Shown piece by piece: positions 37,906 through 50,728 of a stretch of 64,000 nucleotides of DNA. Below the pieces are notes generated by a model. The model searched no databases and was not told where the DNA came from. It was given only the letters and a program-made list of their open reading frames with translations. The translations under genes and the position numbers were made by a program. This stretch comes from Apostichopus japonicus (Eukaryota > Echinodermata > Holothuroidea > Aspidochirotida > Stichopodidae): positions 713,764 through 777,763 of the forward strand of contig NC_092583.1 of NCBI RefSeq assembly GCF_037975245.1, read 5' to 3'. Each line of letters starts with the position of its first letter. The first letter of the stretch is position 1.

Positions 37906-38269
37906 CTTTCCTCTGTTCCCTACTCCTTCTCCCCTTTCTCCCTTCCCCCCCCCCTTTCACTCTTCCTCTCACAGCTCTCTTCCCCTCCATTTTTCTTCAC
38001 ACCTTTCTGTCTTTGTCCCTCTCCAGTTTATTCCTCACCCTGTGCCTTTAATCCTCTCTTTGTCCCTCCACAGTTTATCTCCTTCCTCTCCTCTTCTCCT
38101 GTTGCTTTCTACTTATAATCCCCTTTCATCCATCTCATTGTGTTCACCGTGCTCATTAACCTGTCTGTATTCTGTGCGTGTTTTTGTCCCCTCTGTTACT
38201 GTAACTTGTCATTTAGCCTCTGAAGAAGATCCTGCTAGGATCGAAACGTCAGGCCAACTTACTTTTACA
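37132..38269 (+). mobile_element. 5'-truncated Penelope-like element (3' half and tail)
   Basis: Covers the endonuclease frame (stop at 37905) plus a ~365-base 3' tail. The tail is strongly pyrimidine-rich at about 37905-38130 (CCTTCTCC-type runs). It ends with a conserved 130-base segment that is also present alone at 1197-1326. The tail carries a 6-bp hairpin GATCCT/AGGATC (38228-38233 and 38237-38242) followed by GAAACGTC. The element lies in sense orientation in intron 2, about 440 bases before the exon 3 acceptor. The left boundary is set by loss of protein similarity and is approximate. Confidence 0.8.
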
Positions 38270-38712
38270 CTTTTTTTTTATTTAAGAAATTTTACAATAA
38301 GCCTACAGTTTTTTAAAAACAAAGTGCGCATTTTTGGGATTACACAATTTTAGAAACTAATTTTCTTTGACAAGGTCTCTTATATTAAAATAAATCAAAA
38401 TATTATGATACAATCTATTTTACAGTTTAATCAAATAAAATGGTCAGTATATCAAAACATCTTTTTTATATTAGAGTTTTAATGGATATTTTACTGAACA
38501 TAACCAAGCAGTTCATATAAAATATTTTAAACTTAAAACTTTTTTCTTCTTGAATTTTGCTACTTCTTAAGTGGAAATTGACAATAAGTAGCGATATGTA
38601 AATGCCGGAAGAACCTTACATGTAATTTTGCGGTATATTCACGAGACAGGTCTAAGAAACTTCTCTTAATCTAACCTCTCATTGTTCTATTTCTTTTGTT
38701 TCTTGTTTCCAG

Positions 38713-38759
38713 GAGATTCAAACTTTCCCACAACACAGCAACTTTATGAAGAATCTTGA
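38713..38759 (+). CDS. OX: Orexin-type neuropeptide precursor, coding exon 3 (C-terminus)
   Basis: The acceptor ending at 38712 has one of the best polypyrimidine tracts in the window. The first two bases complete codon 124 as Gly. Then come DSNFPTTQQLYEES and a TGA at 38757-38759, giving a precursor of 138 residues, close to the ~130 residues of mammalian prepro-orexin. The exon codes only a short tail without motif, so the call rests on phase match, acceptor quality and the in-frame stop. An alternative last exon elsewhere cannot be excluded. Confidence 0.6.
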
Positions 38760-38986
38760 TCGAAACAGGACAGGAGAGAAGAAATTTATTATAAAAAAAC
38801 GTTCGACTTGTCGAAAATCTTGACAGTGCTAATCCCTGGGCTCCTTAAAAAGCGACGTCATTCGATAGCTTCGATACAAAGGCAGCCTAAACTATCACGT
38901 GATCCAGTGACGTCATTCGCCATGCCAAAAGTACAACCCTCATTTAGTAGCTGTCGCTTCAAGCCAACGGATTGAGTAGAAATAAA
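38760..38986 (+). promoter_or_regulatory. Putative 3'UTR with AATAAA signal
   Basis: Follows the TGA of the orexin-type gene. The first downstream AATAAA is at 38981-38986, and another is at 39130-39135. The segment also contains GACGTCATTCG twice (38859 and 38909), one of these within a full TGACGTCA at 38908-38915, and an E-box-like CACGTG at about 38897. The 3' end of the transcript is inferred only from the hexamers. Confidence 0.4.
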
Positions 38987-40034
38987 TGAAGATTCTGTCA
39001 TTGGCAGTTATCAGTTTCCATGCCAGATTAAGAATAAGGAGCTTGTGAATTATTTTAACTGATTCAAGATTTTTTCTTTTCGTTTTATTGTGAGATCAAA
39101 TTGGAGGAGTTTCCGTGATGGAAAGGCCGAATAAAAATAACTTTCGGTGGAAAGTTTAAGTAAAATAATATAAATATAAATAAAATAAGGTCCGACTATA
39201 TGGCAAGGCCTAGTTTGTTTCAAATATAACAGTTCACCTCATTTAAAGGAGAGCAGGAGATAAATAGAGAGAGAGGAAGAAATGAAAAATAAAATATGTT
39301 AGGTTCATATATAACTAGGGTTTCACAAGAGACGTTGGTAGGAGGGTTAGGGATGGGGGAGGGTGGTGGTGGGTGGGGGTGGGTGGGTGGGTGGGTGGAG
39401 GCCGTATGCCAACCAATAAAGTCAGTATGTTATCATTGCGTGAACAAACGAAGTAGCCCATCTTTATTTTATATAATAAAAACATAATGTTTAGGTTAAA
39501 TTTACTCAAGTTCAAAATGCAGGAATTTCACGCGAAGAATGTATCATAATTGTGTAAGCATTTAGTTTTGACTGGTTTAGATGGGAGATATACAGCGAGG
39601 CATCCTGTGGTCTTAGCCATCTGCCTGCAGATGTGTCTCTATTCACGAGGTGAATGAAAGATATGATACAATATACCTACGTTTGGTAAGCAATACAAAT
39701 AAGCATGAATTTACTGTGGGCAGAGTGTAGGTCGGTAAACCTAGTTTGAAAAATTTCAACAATTATGAAGAATCAACATCAGTTACAAAAAGTGACCCTA
39801 ATATTCAAACAACTAACTGGACTTTTTTTTTTGCTGTTTTCGTATGAAAACAAATAACACCGTTATTAGAATACAAAAACAAAATCAAGCACTGATCGAT
39901 AATCGATAAAGTTTGTATCTCTTCATTTCCGACTTCTTAATTTTACCAATATTCGTTTCTTCTTTTTAAAGATTTTTGATATTAATATATATATTCATTA
40001 CTGACATTCATTACTTGTGAATATCAGTTATGAA

Positions 40035-40099
<65 letters not shown>

Positions 40100-42846
40100 C
40101 ATGTTATTTAGAGCATATTCACTACAAAACTGTTATTATTCAACCCGAATGCAAAGGTTGTAAGTTTAAAAACTCTTGAAGATTAAATACCCGGATGTCA
40201 ACAAGATGAATCAAGTCTTCAGCTACAGTAATAATGACCTGTGACGTCACCTGTAGTATTCGCAGTTAAGATTAGTTTCATAGCAAAAAGTTAACACGGT
40301 ATAAACAAATGGCGAGAATGGTTGTTTAAGAACACAACATTTTTTCTTGTTTATGCAGACTATTACGAATTATATTGTAAACACACAAAACAAATTCTGG
40401 TGCATTTTTTTTCTCGTTATTTTGTTATCATCGAGTGTATAGAGGCAAAAGCAATTACATTAAACACAAAGCGTTCCAGGGATAATAAAGGTTTTGAATG
40501 GTCTTAAATTACGTTGCACTCATCATTCTATTACCATAAGGCATGTTCTGACAATAAACGTCTTGTTTTGATAGTAAACTGAATGCGTAATGTTTCTACT
40601 TACATAACATTGTGCATAGGATGAAAAAATGGTAACAAATGTACATTTTTCAATTTTATGAAAATCTGATAACTTACTGCTCAGGTTGAGTTATGAATTT
40701 TGAAGCCGATCGTTACCAGGTGAAAAATCTTACATCAGCTGAAAAATAGCCGCAATGTCAAAATTAAAATAATATTAATAAGATAAGAGTAACCCGACGT
40801 GTCATTTTGGACCTGAAAATAACGATGTAACCATTCAACACATTTTCTTTCATTATAAAGAATATTTGGAATAAGGAATTATCAAATTTCTTGCTTTCGG
40901 CTAAATCTTCTCAACTTTCAGTCCCCGTCGAGGATCAAGGACAAAACTTGGAACAAAAGACGAAACACAAATCATCGTACATTTCTTATTTCGGTCGATT
41001 CTCTTTCGTTAAAGGACTTCTCGTTCTCATGGGATTTCGTCCGACCAAAAAAAAATCAAACCGATATTAACAGAAGTGAAATAAATGTGTGTACAGTCAG
41101 ACAACGTTACAATTATGTAACAATGGTTTGCTTAAAGTTACCAACACATTACATTGTTTTCTTTGAACATGATTAAATTATTTTCAAAATTTTGAAATAT
41201 GGTCATATATGAACGACTGGGTTTTATGCTATTATGTTTTGCTGAATATTTAAATTTGTGTTTTATCACAAACTTAAGAAATCCCTTTTGAATGCTTTGG
41301 GAATCGTATTGGACTGATGAAGGAACATAAATCATACTTAATAATAGGTTACGTTTACGAGTAGGCTACCACCAGTTAATAATGTTACAATAATCCCTCG
41401 ATGTTACGGACATTTTAGTTGGTAAATTGCTGATAAGAATTTACAGCAAAGATTAATTATAAACTGAGACGAATTCAATTTATGCTTCTTCAATTCTATG
41501 AAAGCGTTTATTACTTCTCGTTTGTTGATATCAATTTTTAACTCAAAGATAAATTGCCAACGGAGAAAGTTATTTGTATTGCGACAAACACTAAGGGTAT
41601 GTGAATGGTGTATCCACAGACTGGACTGGTATAATAATAATGATAATGAATGACGCGTTATCGAACACTAACGTCCGTGTACCTGAATGGTGCTACCCAC
41701 AAATCAATGGAATATATAAACCTACACTATGTTGTATGTTTGTTTTGTACGTTAGGCTGAATACGTCACATCTACGGTAGAAAGGATCTGTTGTCGTAGA
41801 TAAGTGTATAATGTTACGTCATAAATCGATCATTTTTATTGAGTTACTCACAGCTTTCGAGTTAATAGCATCATTAGCTTAGGTTTCGGGTCGATTTTTG
41901 GGTAAACTACAGATCGGGTGAATATACCACCTCCATCCTGTGCACTTTATATTTTACTCTACATTCGCTATGTACTCTCATATCATAGTATCGCAAGGCT
42001 CCATAACAAAAACAACATTTTAAGTGGACCGAAGAAACTGCACACTATAACTATACTTGCAAAAATATAATAAGAGGGGGAAGTACTAATTTAACTGTTT
42101 CCTGAGAATATCTAGCAACGTTTGTATTCATGTGGCCCCTGGATCGTTAATACGTCGTTATGGTAACTTGTCGATTACATTACAATTTGGTAAATTTTAA
42201 CCACACGAAAAAGAAAAAAAGGAGCTCTAATGCTCAGCAAAATAACGATGCTTTTTAATTCATTAATAGATCAGACTGGGATTGAGATTAAAAATTAAAA
42301 GTGGCTTAAAATTAACCGTTAACGGACTGCATAGTTTTGCGAAGCTGTTGACAAACTCATGTTAAGTTTTTGTCTATGAATTTCGTCTTTGTGATAGCAA
42401 AACAGGAACTACTCCAAACAATATGTTCAGATAAAGTCGGCTTGATTTTCGTTGGTGTTAATGAAAGTGATGGCTATTTTTTTCCTTTGCAAGGTTAGGT
42501 TTTGTTGTTGGTCGGACATTTTGGCTTACTTTCGTAGATTTACAAGTTTATCAATTTGGTCATAGTATACCCTACATTTGGTAATGTACGTATCAATGAA
42601 TGAGTGGAAAAGGGAACTTAAACATATATAACTCAGTGAAAGTACATTTATTGCTTTTCAAATAGCTTCTTATTTAATAAATGTATTTCCCCAGATGAGA
42701 GCAATTTCTCATACGACTTAATCATAAACAGAAGATTTGCTTTTTACATATCTGTGAAACTTAAAAACAAGGTTTGAGTAAAGAATTCATCTTAAATTTT
42801 AAATATTGAAGGTAAGGACTTTTATTGTAAGTTGAGATGTAACAAG
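38987..42846. other. Non-coding DNA with a (TA)n array
   Basis: No gene recognised. A G-rich GGGTGGGT tract lies at about 39345-39400, and a long (TA)n array at about 40038-40096. TGACGTCA lies at 40242-40249. A 65-codon minus-strand frame at 41138-41335 lacks any motif. Confidence 0.45.
40038..40096. repeat. (TA)n microsatellite
   Basis: About 29 uninterrupted TA units. Confidence 0.95.
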
Positions 42847-42938
42847 AATTTACGGACGATATGTATTTACGGAGGATTAGTATTTACGGACGATATGTAT
42901 TTACGGATGATATGTATTTAAGGACAATATGTATTTAC
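42847..42938. repeat. 17-18-bp minisatellite, five copies
   Basis: GTATTTACGGACGATAT-like units start at intervals of 17-18 bases, with copies reading TTACGGA, TTACGGA, TTACGGA, TTACGGA and TTAAGGA. Confidence 0.85.
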
Positions 42939-45900
42939 AAGTCTCATTTCATGAAACTCATTACCATTATGTGTGTGTGTTTGTAAAGTATGAGTTTCCC
43001 TCTAAACTTGATCACATTACGGTACGGTGGGAAAGTATCAAGTCTAAATATATGCATAAATACGAGTACAGAATGTCTCAATTTCTTATTACTCTTTTGG
43101 ACGATTGTTTATATTGTTCACGCAATTAACAAACTGAAATTGTCCATTCAGTTATCGACTATAATAAATTCTCTGACGTCAGTTTTACACATTAACACAT
43201 TTACAACAAAAACAGGTTTCCTTTTCTGGTAATCCATGGAAGGTTTGTGTGTGTAAGGTGAGGTGGGGAAGCAGGGGGCGGGGACTATGAATGATTGACC
43301 AGTAAGAACATCTTCCTTAATATTTCAGTATATATATACACCGAGTTATCCACTTAGAACGGAAACCACCGTGTTTACATTAGGCAGGTACTGTCATCTC
43401 AAAATCATTTGCAAAACGTTTCCGTGTGTTTCTTAATATTATTACCAAATTATAAATATAAGATGATAATAAAAATAATAATTTTAACAGAAATGTTTGG
43501 CTAAGTAGTGTCGTAAAAACTCAAGCATATAGTGGCAAAAAAAAAAAAACCTGCCAATACCCACAAGAGCATCTCAAGTGAACGATGTGCCTTCTTTTAC
43601 TGCAAATAGCATTTGCTATTATGACCTATCGTGGTACCTTGAATGCAAATGGCAATGCTAAACAAAACAAACATTTTCTTGCAAGTCAAACTAGAAATTT
43701 CAGTGGCCTTAATTATGACTCAAACATTCGTCATTATTCTGCTTGTAACTTAATGGAAACAAAACTGAATTTAAAAGCCATGATATCCTAAATCTAATCA
43801 ATATATCTGAATATACGTTATATGCCAACCGGCTCTGTGACCCAGTACGTCGCATTACAGAGATAATTGTCAATACAACCCAGTATAAAGACAATACAAC
43901 GTCAATGACAGAAATATACATCTAGGGTTCCGACGTGTCCTTCATTAACCTCACCTTGATATTTAATTCCACGACCTTTCAAACCTCTTTCGAGTCTTTA
44001 ATCGATATTTCCTCTTGGGTTTTATTTTAAAGGACGATATAAAACTGCTGATAACACACACACACACGTAAGGACAGTTGTCAGTGACATAAGCCACACG
44101 ATACATTGTAACATCATCAAGATAGAACTTTGGCATTACAAATAAAATACAAATCACGCACGTTTAGGTCAAGTGCACGAGAGAAAGGATAGGCTACTTT
44201 ACCCTAACCAGAGAGTAACGATATACCTTGAATTTGAACTAGGTTATACACCCCTTAATGCCGGTATAGATTAACCCCATTCAAAAAAATATGTCAAATT
44301 TTACATTTTATTATTGTTGGTATAAATAAAGATAGACATAGAAATAAAAAATTAAAAGCAAAGATAGGGTTTACGATTCAAAGGGTTGAAAAATGAACGT
44401 CGAAATCAATTGTCAGTTGTAACGTCTCGTTGTTCTATGGAAGGTAAATATATCCCCTTGAGGGGTAGTCCTTGCAGGTAGACTGGCAGAAATCAACTAG
44501 GCTGAAGAAACAAGTATTGATGTCTTCATCTTCTCAAAGAATAAGAGAAAGGGAACGAGAGAGAGAGACATACTAATCGAAGCAAACCAGGAGTCGCTTA
44601 CAGAGAGAGAGGGAGAGCATAACACGTCAACATACCCAGAGAATATTACTACAAGTACAAGATGAATAATAATAATAATAAATCCTACAATAATTATCAT
44701 GTACTTTAAAAGAGATTTTGATATGTTGCCTACCGTTTTTTACCGTTAAAAAATTGAACTTATGCCAGTCCACTTTGTATTTCTATATCAAAACTAATTT
44801 TGAGAAATGGCTCTTTAAAAACACCAGTGGCTCATCAATTAAAGCGGCTGGATTGCTTAGTCTAACCCACAGAACATAAGGTCAGTGCCGATTAGGAAAA
44901 TATAAACCTTTGTCGTCGCAAACATGTTACAATTGCATTGCAATTTTTGGAGGAAGGTTAGTATTGACTTTCGTCCAAGGGTGCTCTATATTTCATGAGA
45001 ACATGAGAGAACATGTTTGGGTTGAGTTATTATAATTTTAACATAATTAAAACAATGGACTAACATTAACAGTAACGCCTGCACCGGCGAGCTGACGTCA
45101 TCATCGATATAGTCTTAAAGGAGCATTCCAGAGATTTAGGATACTTTAAAGCAGGAATTAACTTGAAAGTGATAATAAAAAAATTGTATAAAACTTCCTC
45201 TTGCAGAACAAACTAATATGACCCACTAAAAATATGGGTGTCTGCTATAGCAGCTTCGTTTTGGTATCTTATTCAAAATGGCTGGATTAAAAGTTTAAAT
45301 CCTAGACATCAATTGTAGTCTACATATACGGCTTAAAGTAGTTCACTGATATTTTGCAGGGATGGAAGAAGTTGTTTTATTGTCGTAAAGAAATACCGAG
45401 TTATCTTTTTATTGGTATTCATATAACCTTCAGCAAATATTGAACGGAACGTCTCGATGAGAAGAAAAAAATAATGAAAAACGATCTACTTTATCCCAGA
45501 ATTAGACATTACTTTGGTAAAAGACAGTAATAATAATAACCATAGGACGAGCATTTGACTTTGACGAAACTATTTATAGAAAGACATGGTCATGTTTTAT
45601 ATTGGAACTTTGGTCTTGTCTTGTGACGTCAGACTGAAGGCTACATTGCAAACGTTGTTTGAGAAGTTTAACCCATGACATATTGTGTTCTGCTTTTGAC
45701 GGTAAGTTTCCCATGAAAGACTCTTAGAAAACTAGGGGAACCTTGCCTGCAAGGCGCTGCAACTCTATGCAGGTATACCGCACCACAATTAGAGTAGTGT
45801 GCATCCGCTCGAAAGGTTAACCATTGTCAGAGAAAAGAGGTAAAAGTACCTAAGGTAATGCTTGTTTAAGCATGCTATCAGTTACCATCATTGCGTGTCC

Positions 45901-47749
45901 TGCCTTTATATGAAAGAGCATAATTTAAAGTACAGATGATGTGAAAATAGGGAGGATCGAAGGTGAAAAAGACTATGTTAGAAAATCTTTGGTTAAATGT
46001 TGATATTACTCCGAGCGAGCAAATGGAAGGGTGGGGGTTCAGTATGCTAAACTTGCTCCTCTTCTAGCTAAAAATCTCAACGGTCATGATAAGGAAATTT
46101 GCAAGTGCCATGATAGGCCAAGATCTCAGCTATCATGTGGTGGGTAGGATATTCCAGTTGAAAACTTCTATCTATGCTTTGGCAGGTCTTGAAAGTGACG
46201 ATTTTAGTATCTACTGAGTCAATGGAACAGTTAATTGTGGTGCGAGACCTGTAAAAACCGTGAATGGATTTTGATAACAGCAGAGTTGATGACGTCATAC
46301 TGACAAATGTGCAAGAAGAAACTGTTATTTCTTTTATCGCTCAATATATCGATCTAGATTGTAACCTTAAGTTTCACCCAATTATACAACATTCACGCCG
46401 GCAAATATCTATTGAAAATGTTCTTGTTTGTAAAACATGTGCAAAGGAAATGCGCTCTTTTAGGTTCATGGAAATACAATTTTATTTTTGGACATGTATG
46501 GATGAATAAACAAGTGCAAATATATTAAACTCATTCCACAATTCAACAACTTTAGTGGCTTAAATTTCTACTATGGAAAAAGTTGTGAGTTGGTAGTCTT
46601 GTATTTTTCCATTCTAATTAAATTGGTTAAATTTCTTCAATCGATGAATTTTCTCTCTATTTTTTTCATTCAACTTTATCCACAAATTCATCATCAAAAC
46701 TTTGGAAGGCGATATTGAAATTGGATTTCTATTTGCAGGCAGTTTGGACACTATGTGTTTAATCTTCCGAAGAAATGTAACATTATCGAACACATTGCTG
46801 GTACTTTAGAGCTGACCGAGTTAGTTCTCCTGAAGTAACAACCCACTTTAATTCATACCTTTAATCAAGCTCACGATCGATGGTTGTTTTTTTTTTTTTT
46901 TAAACGCAGCTATCCAATTCGAAGCTGCAACAGCGTCAAACCACCATCGAGCAAAACACTAAATATACCAAAAAATAAACTAAATCAGGATTGGTAAAGT
47001 TGCTATGGTTGACATTTTGAAAGGGTGTCAAATGTTAGTGTTTAAATTATGTCTAGAATAATTGACATAGATTTCGCCTGCATGGATTTTGTAAATTTCT
47101 ATTTTGCCTTTGATGATATTAATTTTCCCGCTAATGAACTAGTCCTGACCTCTTGTTTGGACTGATTATTTCATTTAAATCCTTTCACTGTTGTGAAATC
47201 ACTTCCACTCGTTTCGATGACGTCACCAAACGTATCCGTTATGTAGTTGCACGAAGAATTATATTTTTTTGAGATCATGTTATGTTTCTTTCTTTCTTTA
47301 TTAGAGTCGAGGGAGAGACACTTGATATAAGACTAATGTACTCTTCAAAATAAGAATTTAAAGAATTGCGACCTGTCCGTGTTTAGAGAAATGCAATAGT
47401 GGCGGGCTATAGATGATACTCTAGTAACAAATGCAGTTTAAGCGGAGTGAGCCTATATATACGGCCTATATATTATTCCATGGTGAGAGTGATTCGCGTG
47501 GTGTATTATTACTAAAGATACAAGTCAGTCATAAAAACAATATTCAGCAAAAACACAGCTATTATCGACGAAAACACGGAAATAATGTCAATGGATTACT
47601 TGTATTATAATAAGCAGTAAGTAGAGAGTCACAAATAACGTCACGGGTAATGAATATGTATGTTTAATAAACAGACAATTAAACTCAACATTTCTCCCCA
47701 ATACATATACGTTCATCTGTGTCTATTTTGGGACTAGGAACGCGAACAC
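42939..47749. other. Non-coding DNA rich in TGACGTCA palindromes
   Basis: No gene recognised. TGACGTCA occurs at 43174, 45093, 45624, 46290 and 47218. (AAT)n lies near 44663-44680 and poly-A near 43538. The plus-strand frame at 46264-46509 has no recognisable domain, and I do not call it a gene. Confidence 0.45.
45091..45131 (+). repeat. Dispersed 41-bp motif, copy 1
   Basis: Starts at a TGACGTCA and ends with CTTAAAGGAGCATTCCAG. It matches 51460-51500 at 35 of 41 positions without gaps. Probably a fragment or terminus of an interspersed element. The flanking sequence is only loosely similar (TTTAAAGCAGGA against TTAAAGCTGAA about 25 bases downstream). Confidence 0.65.
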
Positions 47750-48130
47750 TGTGTTTATACTTTCAATGCATGAGTTTGCTATTATGATATTTCATGTACA
47801 TACCACATGCATATTTATATTCACATGTCTTAAACACGTCCATGTTTATTTTTTTCCATACATGTTATGCGCATGCTCCATGTCACCCACGCCAAGCCAT
47901 GTCCATAATCACAGTTCCTATATATACATGCATTGTCCACATGTTTATATTTCATCCAAATCGTGTCCATGTTCATTGTTTACCTACATGCAGTAGTGCT
48001 CACGATAACACTTGCATGACAAATCCATGTTTAAATTCCTTAGACACATATGATATCCACGATAACACTTCTCATATAGATTTCGTGTACATTTGATTCC
48101 CTTACATATATGTTATGTCTATGTTTAGGT
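47750..48130. repeat. Degenerate repeat rich in CCATGTTTAT/ACATGT units
   Basis: Irregular copies of CATGTTTATTTTT, CATACATGTTATG and CACGATAACACTT recur over about 380 bases. Two overlapping plus-strand frames at 47751-48096 are translations of the repeat. Confidence 0.6.
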
Positions 48131-50365
48131 TTCTTATATTGCCGTAAGTTTCATGGATTGTGAAGTTCAACCAAATAGACTAGTTTTCATTCTTACTGAT
48201 TGGAATGAGAAACCAACTTCAGTACATTTCCACAAATTAACATTTTACTTAAAGCTTGAAATTGTAATCGTTTAAATACATTAGTTATTTGATATTGTCT
48301 ATGAATTATGAAATATATAGGTTAATGTTCTTGTTCAGAGGATTACATATCTGAAGCTCAGGATAAAGGAAGAACAAAGAACGGGCAAAGCATTTCCCAT
48401 AAATTTTATGAATGTATTTCGTTTATAAAAGAAGGTAAATGTCCAATTACGCCCATTTTCTTCGGATTGCCAATTCTTCTAACCTCGTTTTTATGAATAT
48501 TTCGTCGTATTTTTGTTAGCCTTCTTTAATCGAGAGTATTGAGGCCAAAATGCAAATCATTAATTCTTAAACCTTGAAAACGAGCAACAAATCACGTGCG
48601 AGTAATAAAACTGTACATTAAGGAAGAAGGATCATAAGAGTTAACAAGAGGCAACATGATAATGAGGGTGTCTCACTCTTTAAAATTGGGAGGCACCCCA
48701 TCCTATCGAAAGTAATATGAATTTTCAATCGCAACTTGTTTCCCCCTCTACCTCCCGTCAAAAAGAATCATGCCATATATTACGTAGTAAATGTGTAATA
48801 GTTAAAGCTTCTGAGTTGAAAATGGTCACAGATGTATTAGTAAGGTATGATGACTTAGGAGATGGAAATAATGTTATGCCGAGACGGTATTTATGTAACA
48901 TTCACATTATTAGAGAGTAAGGGGTAAATTCTGGACAGGAAGAGTGCCTCATCCAGTCCCAAAGCGGGGTGTTTGCAGTACATTCACGATGTTGAAGGGT
49001 GTGAAGACTCGCTCAAAAAGAAACGTCTTATGCCGGTAATCTGACCTAGTTTCGAATGAGGTGTAACAGAAGTGTTAGACACCACCATCGATCCTAGAAA
49101 ATACACACACACAGCTTGCTACCATCGGTAATTAGACACTAATGTACAGTCAGTACATACGGCTGCGGTCAATACCCACAGCACATTGTTCAAACAATAC
49201 AGCGATGGACATCTCAGGTCCAGCTAAAGATAACAAGGTATCACGTTTCATTACTGTACTGTCAGCATTTTGTAGCGACACGAACAAAACGTCACTTGCA
49301 AGCAACGGAAAGTTAACTTTTTTTCAGATGGCGGTTTGGGGCGAGTCTTCAATGCCTTTAAGGTTAAATTACAGCATATCCCTAAACATTCACGCAGAGA
49401 CCATACATTAAAACGTTAACATTAACATGGCATCTACGAGGCTATTCTTTTCATCATGGAGAAAACAATACATCTTTATCGAACGCTTCAATATTTTCAG
49501 TCCTGACACGGTTTTCAATAAAAAATTAAATTATTCTTTATTTATCTTGACAAGTTAACAATATCTAAATATTTATACTGATAAACATGGAAGTTACGAA
49601 AGATAAGGCAAACTTGTTCGTATAAACCCTCGAAGCGACAACTTTCATTTCCAGTTTAGCATTTTGAGAACACGAAATAAAATTAGAAAGGAATATGGAA
49701 GGAAGCTAACAATAAAATACAAAATGATGGATATGAAATATTGATGCGATTGTAAAATGGCCGATGTTAACTTAAATAAAAAGACATGTTTGAATGAGGC
49801 CAGCTGGGAAATACCGTTTAAAGCATCTAACCGCTTGATGCACACAAAAAAACCGTACAGGATTGGCACAAGTGTTTGAAAATTGTTTTCCTTTTTTTCT
49901 TACAAAGCTTGTTTATGCCACAAACTATCACAATTTGGTTTCGCTGTGGTGTAAAAGCATAACCTTTATGTTTTAAATGTTATAAAAGGTTATATTAAAA
50001 AGTCGACGAAAATTGTTTAGGAAGAAATGTTTAGAGATATTTACGATCGCGGAGGTTAGTATGTGTTATATAAGTGTCGTAGTAACGTCGGAGTGCGTTT
50101 GTCTTTACATCAGAAAATGAAATTTGTTTTAACCGCGGAGATAAATCTCTTTGAAAGAACGCTAAAGCAGCGAAATGCATTGTATACAAATGTTAAACAG
50201 AACCCTGGATGAAACATAATTACAGAGTAACATTATACACGGGGGAAAGGATATAAGTTTATCTATAAAAGTGACGATTCGATGTGTGGGAGATTAATGC
50301 TACATTCCAAAGTGGTACGGAGTTCAATTAAATGACGTCACGGGTTTTAGAATATGGGATCATTT
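48131..50365. other. Non-coding DNA, no gene recognised
   Basis: No frame with a motif. TGACGTCA at 50333-50340 lies immediately before the 21-bp minisatellite. Confidence 0.45.
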
Positions 50366-50728
50366 ATATGATTTCATATATACGTATAAGGGTTTCATAT
50401 ATACGTAAATTGGTTTCATATATACGTATATGGGTTTCATATATACGTATATTGGTTTCATATATACGTATAAGGGTTTCATATATACGTATATGGGTTT
50501 CATATATACGTATATGGGTTTCATATATAAGCATATGGGTTTTATATATACGTATAAGGGTTTCACATATACGTTTATGGGTTTCATATTTAAGTACATG
50601 GGTATCACTTATACGTATATGGGTTTCATATTTAAGAACATGGGTTTCATATGGGCTTCATATATACGTATATGGGTTTCATATATACGCATATGAGTTT
50701 CATATATACGTATATGGGTTCCATATAT
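50366..50728. repeat. 21-bp minisatellite, about 17 copies
   Basis: Units are GGGTTTCATATATACGTA plus three variable bases (TAT, TAA, AAT). The left half is regular; the right half has more substitutions (CATATTTAAG, CACTTATACG). Since 21 is divisible by three, frames stay open in both directions: the 184-codon plus-strand frame (VSYIRI repeats) and the minus-strand frame are repeat artefacts. The unit contains the palindrome TATACGTATA. Confidence 0.95.

Larger units (their letters stand above)
32829..38712 (+). other. Intron 2 of the orexin-type gene (~5.9 kb)
   Basis: Bounded by GTAACT at 32829 and a strong pyrimidine-rich acceptor (TTTGTTTCTTGTTTCCAG) ending at 38712. It splits codon 124 after its first base. 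It contains short repeats and, close to its 3' end, a sense-strand Penelope-like fragment. No other exon is evident. Poly-G lies at 32896-32913. A 100-codon plus-strand frame at 34167-34469 has no recognisable motif. Confidence 0.6.

Noticed and set aside
38220-38250. Confident hammerhead ribozyme call
   Set aside because: One extra base between the CUGANGA-like motif and the stem, and no clear stem III or cleavage site. Kept only as a hypothesis.
46264-46509. Possible small gene with an ATG following a TGACGTCA-rich area
   Set aside because: The 81-codon frame has no signal peptide, domain or conserved motif, and it overlaps an equally open minus-strand frame.
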